Source: Bacilli bacterium (GTDB taxonomy: Bacteria > Bacillota_I > Bacilli_A > RFN20 > CAG-826). From it: a DNA stretch of 7,937 bases. The notes under the pieces are model-generated. The model did no database searches, was not told the origin of the DNA, and saw only the letters and a program-made list of their open reading frames with translations. Below, in pieces: positions 6,042-7,937 of the stretch. Both the position numbers and the translations under genes were made by a program. The stretch lies in contig JAFZLN010000009.1 of NCBI GenBank assembly GCA_017551465.1, positions 1-7,937 of the forward strand. The letters are read 5' to 3'. Position 1 is the first letter of the stretch. Each line of letters opens with the position of its first letter.

Positions 6042-6956
6042 CTAAAAATCTTCAAGATGGGCTTTAATTTTATTAACTTCTTCTCTAATTTCTTGTTTAT
6101 CTAAGCCATGTTTTTCACATAACTTATCTAAATCATTATCTTTGCTTTGGAGTAAGTCTTTAGCGATATAACCAAAGATGACGAGTAATTGTTCTTTTGA
6201 ATAATTAACTTTATTTGGATAGATATAGACCATATAAGATGAAAGAACATTAATCGCATTTTGGCTTAAGGATGGATCATGATATTCATTTTGGAATAAT
6301 GATGATAAATCATCAATATTGCCTAATCCTGGGATAATAAACGGTTCATCTAACTCACTAGGAACAACTTCAATGAGTTGATCTTCATGGAGAAATTCCA
6401 CTTTCTTATCGTATTTTTTAGCCACGAGCAAAAGTAAGGCAAATGTTCTCACTAGTTGCTTTGGATAGGTTTTTAAAATATTAAGAATTGGTAATAAGAA
6501 GCTTTCTAAGGATTGGCCTCTCACTGCATCAAGTGCACTTAACACATCAACGTCGTTTTTAGAAAGGAGTTTCTTTCGTAATTCGTCTTGACCTACTTCT
6601 TGACGTTTATAGACTTTGATTTCTTCTTCTCTAATGTATTTTGGAAGATGGTTTAAAAGCTCTTCTGTTTCTTGATTTTCATATGGTAATTCTTGATAGT
6701 AACGAAGTTCACTATAGGCCTCATCAAACTTACCTAACAAGCACAAGATTTCAATATGGATTTTCATTAAAATCGCTGGCTTAGAAAGAAGAATTTGTCT
6801 TTTATCTTTAATTAGTTTTAAAGCATCTTCACTGCGGCCAGTGGCAAGCATGGCGCTGAGACGATAAAACAACGCTAAAGAGTCTTGACTATTCTCAGTT
6901 AGTTTCAAGACTAAATCATATTGTTTTTTATCCATTAAGGTTTTTAATGAGTCCAT
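6042..6956 (-). CDS. Unrecognised helical-repeat (TPR-like) protein coupled to rarA
   Basis: I cannot assign a function. The 304-residue protein looks cytoplasmic: no signal peptide and no membrane segment. The N-terminal 100 residues resemble tandem helix-turn-helix repeats of the TPR kind, for example LATGRSEDALKLIKD (37-51) and LLGKFDEAYSELRYYQ (73-88). A charged linker follows (about 108-135, REEEIKVYKRQEVGQDELRKK), then a mainly helical middle with the hydrophobic run TFALLLLVAKKY (171-182). An acidic patch (SELDEPF, about 200-206) and a C-terminal helical segment (LDKLCEKHGLDKQEIREEV, 276-294) follow. A mollicute helical family typified by MPN330 (DUF3196, from memory and untested) is one possibility. 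The start lies 2 nt after the rarA stop and has only a weak purine-rich site (AAGAAGAAA) inside the rarA end, so translation is probably coupled to rarA. It ends in TAG and is followed by a terminator. The TPR reading is inference from the pattern of residues. Confidence 0.85.
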   Translation of the reverse strand: MDSLKTLMDKKQYDLVLKLTENSQDSLALFYRLSAMLATGRSEDALKLIKDKRQILLSKPAILMKIHIEILCLLGKFDEAYSELRYYQELPYENQETEELLNHLPKYIREEEIKVYKRQEVGQDELRKKLLSKNDVDVLSALDAVRGQSLESFLLPILNILKTYPKQLVRTFALLLLVAKKYDKKVEFLHEDQLIEVVPSELDEPFIIPGLGNIDDLSSLFQNEYHDPSLSQNAINVLSSYMVYIYPNKVNYSKEQLLVIFGYIAKDLLQSKDNDLDKLCEKHGLDKQEIREEVNKIKAHLEDF

Positions 6957-6958
6957 AA

Positions 6959-7937
6959 TTATTTCTTCTTTTTCTTGATTTTATCCCAATATTCTTTGAA
7001 TGTTTGCTCATTCTTATTCTCTTGTGGGACGTAGTATTTTCTCTTCTTTAAATCATCTGGTAAGTATTGTTGTTCGACGTAGTGATTCTCAAAGTCATGA
7101 GGATAGAGATAATGCTGTCCTTTGACTTTTGCATCCTTACCATCGAAGTGGGTGTTTTGTAAGTTTCTAGGCACTGTTGCACCCTTACCTTGATCAATAT
7201 CCATCATGGCGGTGTCGACCGCTAAATAGGCAGAGTTACTCTTAGGGGCGGTAGCAATTAAAATAGTGGCGTTCGCTAACGGTAATCTAGCCTCAGGCAT
7301 ACCGAGCTGAAGCGCACTATCAACACAGGCTTTAACAATTGGAATAAGTTGAGGATAGGCTAAACCTACATCTTCACTTACTGAACATAATAATCTACGA
7401 CTTGCAGCGATAATATCTCCACCTTTAAGTAACTTCGCTAAATAGAAGATAGCGGCGTCTGGGTCACTACCTCTAAGCGATTTCATAAAAGCACTTAGAG
7501 TATCGAAGTGTTTGTCTTCACTTCTATCGTAAGCAATATTAGCTTTATTCACTAATTCACCAACAGCATCTAAATCAATAACGTTTTTACCATTAATTGC
7601 CCCATAGACAAAGTCTAAATTATTAAGCGCTTTGCGCATATCACCATTACTGGCAAGGGCGAGAGTTTCTAAAGCATCTTCTTCAATCTTAAGACCGAGT
7701 TTATCGCACGCTCTTAAAAGACCTTCTTTGACGTCATCGACTTTTAAAGCTTTGAATTCAAAGACGGTGCAACGAGATAGAAGCGCTGGATAAATATAGA
7801 AATATGGGTTCTCTGTTGTGGAAGCAATTAAGGTGATATCACCAGATTCCACAAACTCTAAAAGAGATTGTTGCTGTTTCTTGTTAAGGTATTGGATTTC
7901 ATCCAAATAGAGCAAAACACCATTACCATTTAAGAAA
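6959..7937 (-). CDS. rarA: Replication-associated recombination protein RarA (MgsA), 5' end outside the window
   Basis: RarA is a clamp-loader-like AAA+ ATPase that acts at stalled forks and single-stranded gaps. The frame is open to the window edge, reading FLNGNGVLLYLDEIQ. A TTG at 7915 could pass for a start but lies inside the Walker B strand, so the true start is beyond 7937. Visible parts, numbered from the edge, are Walker B VLLYLDE (7-13), sensor 1 IASTTENP (37-44) and the arginine finger in ALLSRC (R55). The C-terminal domain has DPDAAIFYLAKLLKGGD, then ASRRLLCSVSEDVGLAYPQ and the tail YLYPHDFENHYVEQQYLP, all typical of RarA. About 325 residues are present of roughly 420, so about 95, with Walker A, are missing. 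The usual DEIHRFNKAQQ reads DEIQYLNKKQQ here. The protein ends in five lysines, whose AAG/AAA codons give the purine-rich stretch before the next gene. Confidence 0.95.
   Translation of the reverse strand, partial: FLNGNGVLLYLDEIQYLNKKQQQSLLEFVESGDITLIASTTENPYFYIYPALLSRCTVFEFKALKVDDVKEGLLRACDKLGLKIEEDALETLALASNGDMRKALNNLDFVYGAINGKNVIDLDAVGELVNKANIAYDRSEDKHFDTLSAFMKSLRGSDPDAAIFYLAKLLKGGDIIAASRRLLCSVSEDVGLAYPQLIPIVKACVDSALQLGMPEARLPLANATILIATAPKSNSAYLAVDTAMMDIDQGKGATVPRNLQNTHFDGKDAKVKGQHYLYPHDFENHYVEQQYLPDDLKKRKYYVPQENKNEQTFKEYWDKIKKKKK

Noticed and set aside
7913..7915. TTG as the start of rarA
   Set aside because: It lies inside the Walker B strand (VLLYLDE) and the frame is open upstream to the window edge. 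Walker A must lie further 5', outside the window.
1..7937. CRISPR array, insertion sequence, tRNA or rRNA gene, toxin-antitoxin or defence module
   Set aside because: No regularly spaced repeats, terminal inverted repeats with a transposase, RNA gene folds or defence-type proteins were seen. All long frames are accounted for.

Overview
The window is an AT-rich stretch with every gene on the minus strand, so transcription runs from high to low coordinates. The organism is probably a low-GC Gram-positive bacterium: strong AAGGAGG-type ribosome sites, a tRNA-sensing T-box leader, and a trigger factor-lon-engB order as in Bacillus and its relatives. UGA is a normal stop (lon ends in TGA inside an ATGA overlap) and tryptophan is TGG, so this is not a code-4 Mycoplasma. 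Uncultured Bacilli, Erysipelotrichia or Acholeplasma-like lineages are plausible, but the sequence alone does not decide.

Layout in order of transcription. (1) 7937-6042: the 3' three quarters of rarA (replication-associated AAA+ ATPase; start outside the window), then, 2 nt later, an unrecognised helical-repeat protein. An intrinsic terminator at about 6014-5987 closes this unit. (2) 5987-1731: a short promoter region, then tig (trigger factor), lon (ATP-dependent protease) and engB (ribosome-assembly GTPase). Tig and lon are 23 nt apart; lon and engB overlap by 4 nt. This is a growth and protein-quality-control operon: nascent-chain folding, removal of misfolded protein, and 50S maturation. 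(3) 1730-1500: no gene, but a complete T-box leader with its own promoter, stem I with a GUC (Val) specifier, a stem II-type pseudoknot, stem III, antiterminator and terminator. (4) 1499-1: valS, valyl-tRNA synthetase, controlled by that T-box.

The main anomaly is in valS. An in-frame TAA at 236-234 interrupts the gene after codon 421, although the same frame continues to the window edge with unmistakable ValRS sequence. A one-base change from GAA (Glu) explains it most simply, as a sequencing error or a real nonsense mutation. A weak ribosome site and an in-frame ATG just after the stop leave a split or reinitiated synthetase as a less likely option.

Smaller points are an 11-bp perfect inverted repeat inside the start of engB, a repeat-rich tig promoter, two competing lon start codons, and the unknown gene coupled to rarA. 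I see no CRISPR array, mobile element, tRNA or rRNA gene, and nothing I would call a new multi-gene system. Most of the window is housekeeping.
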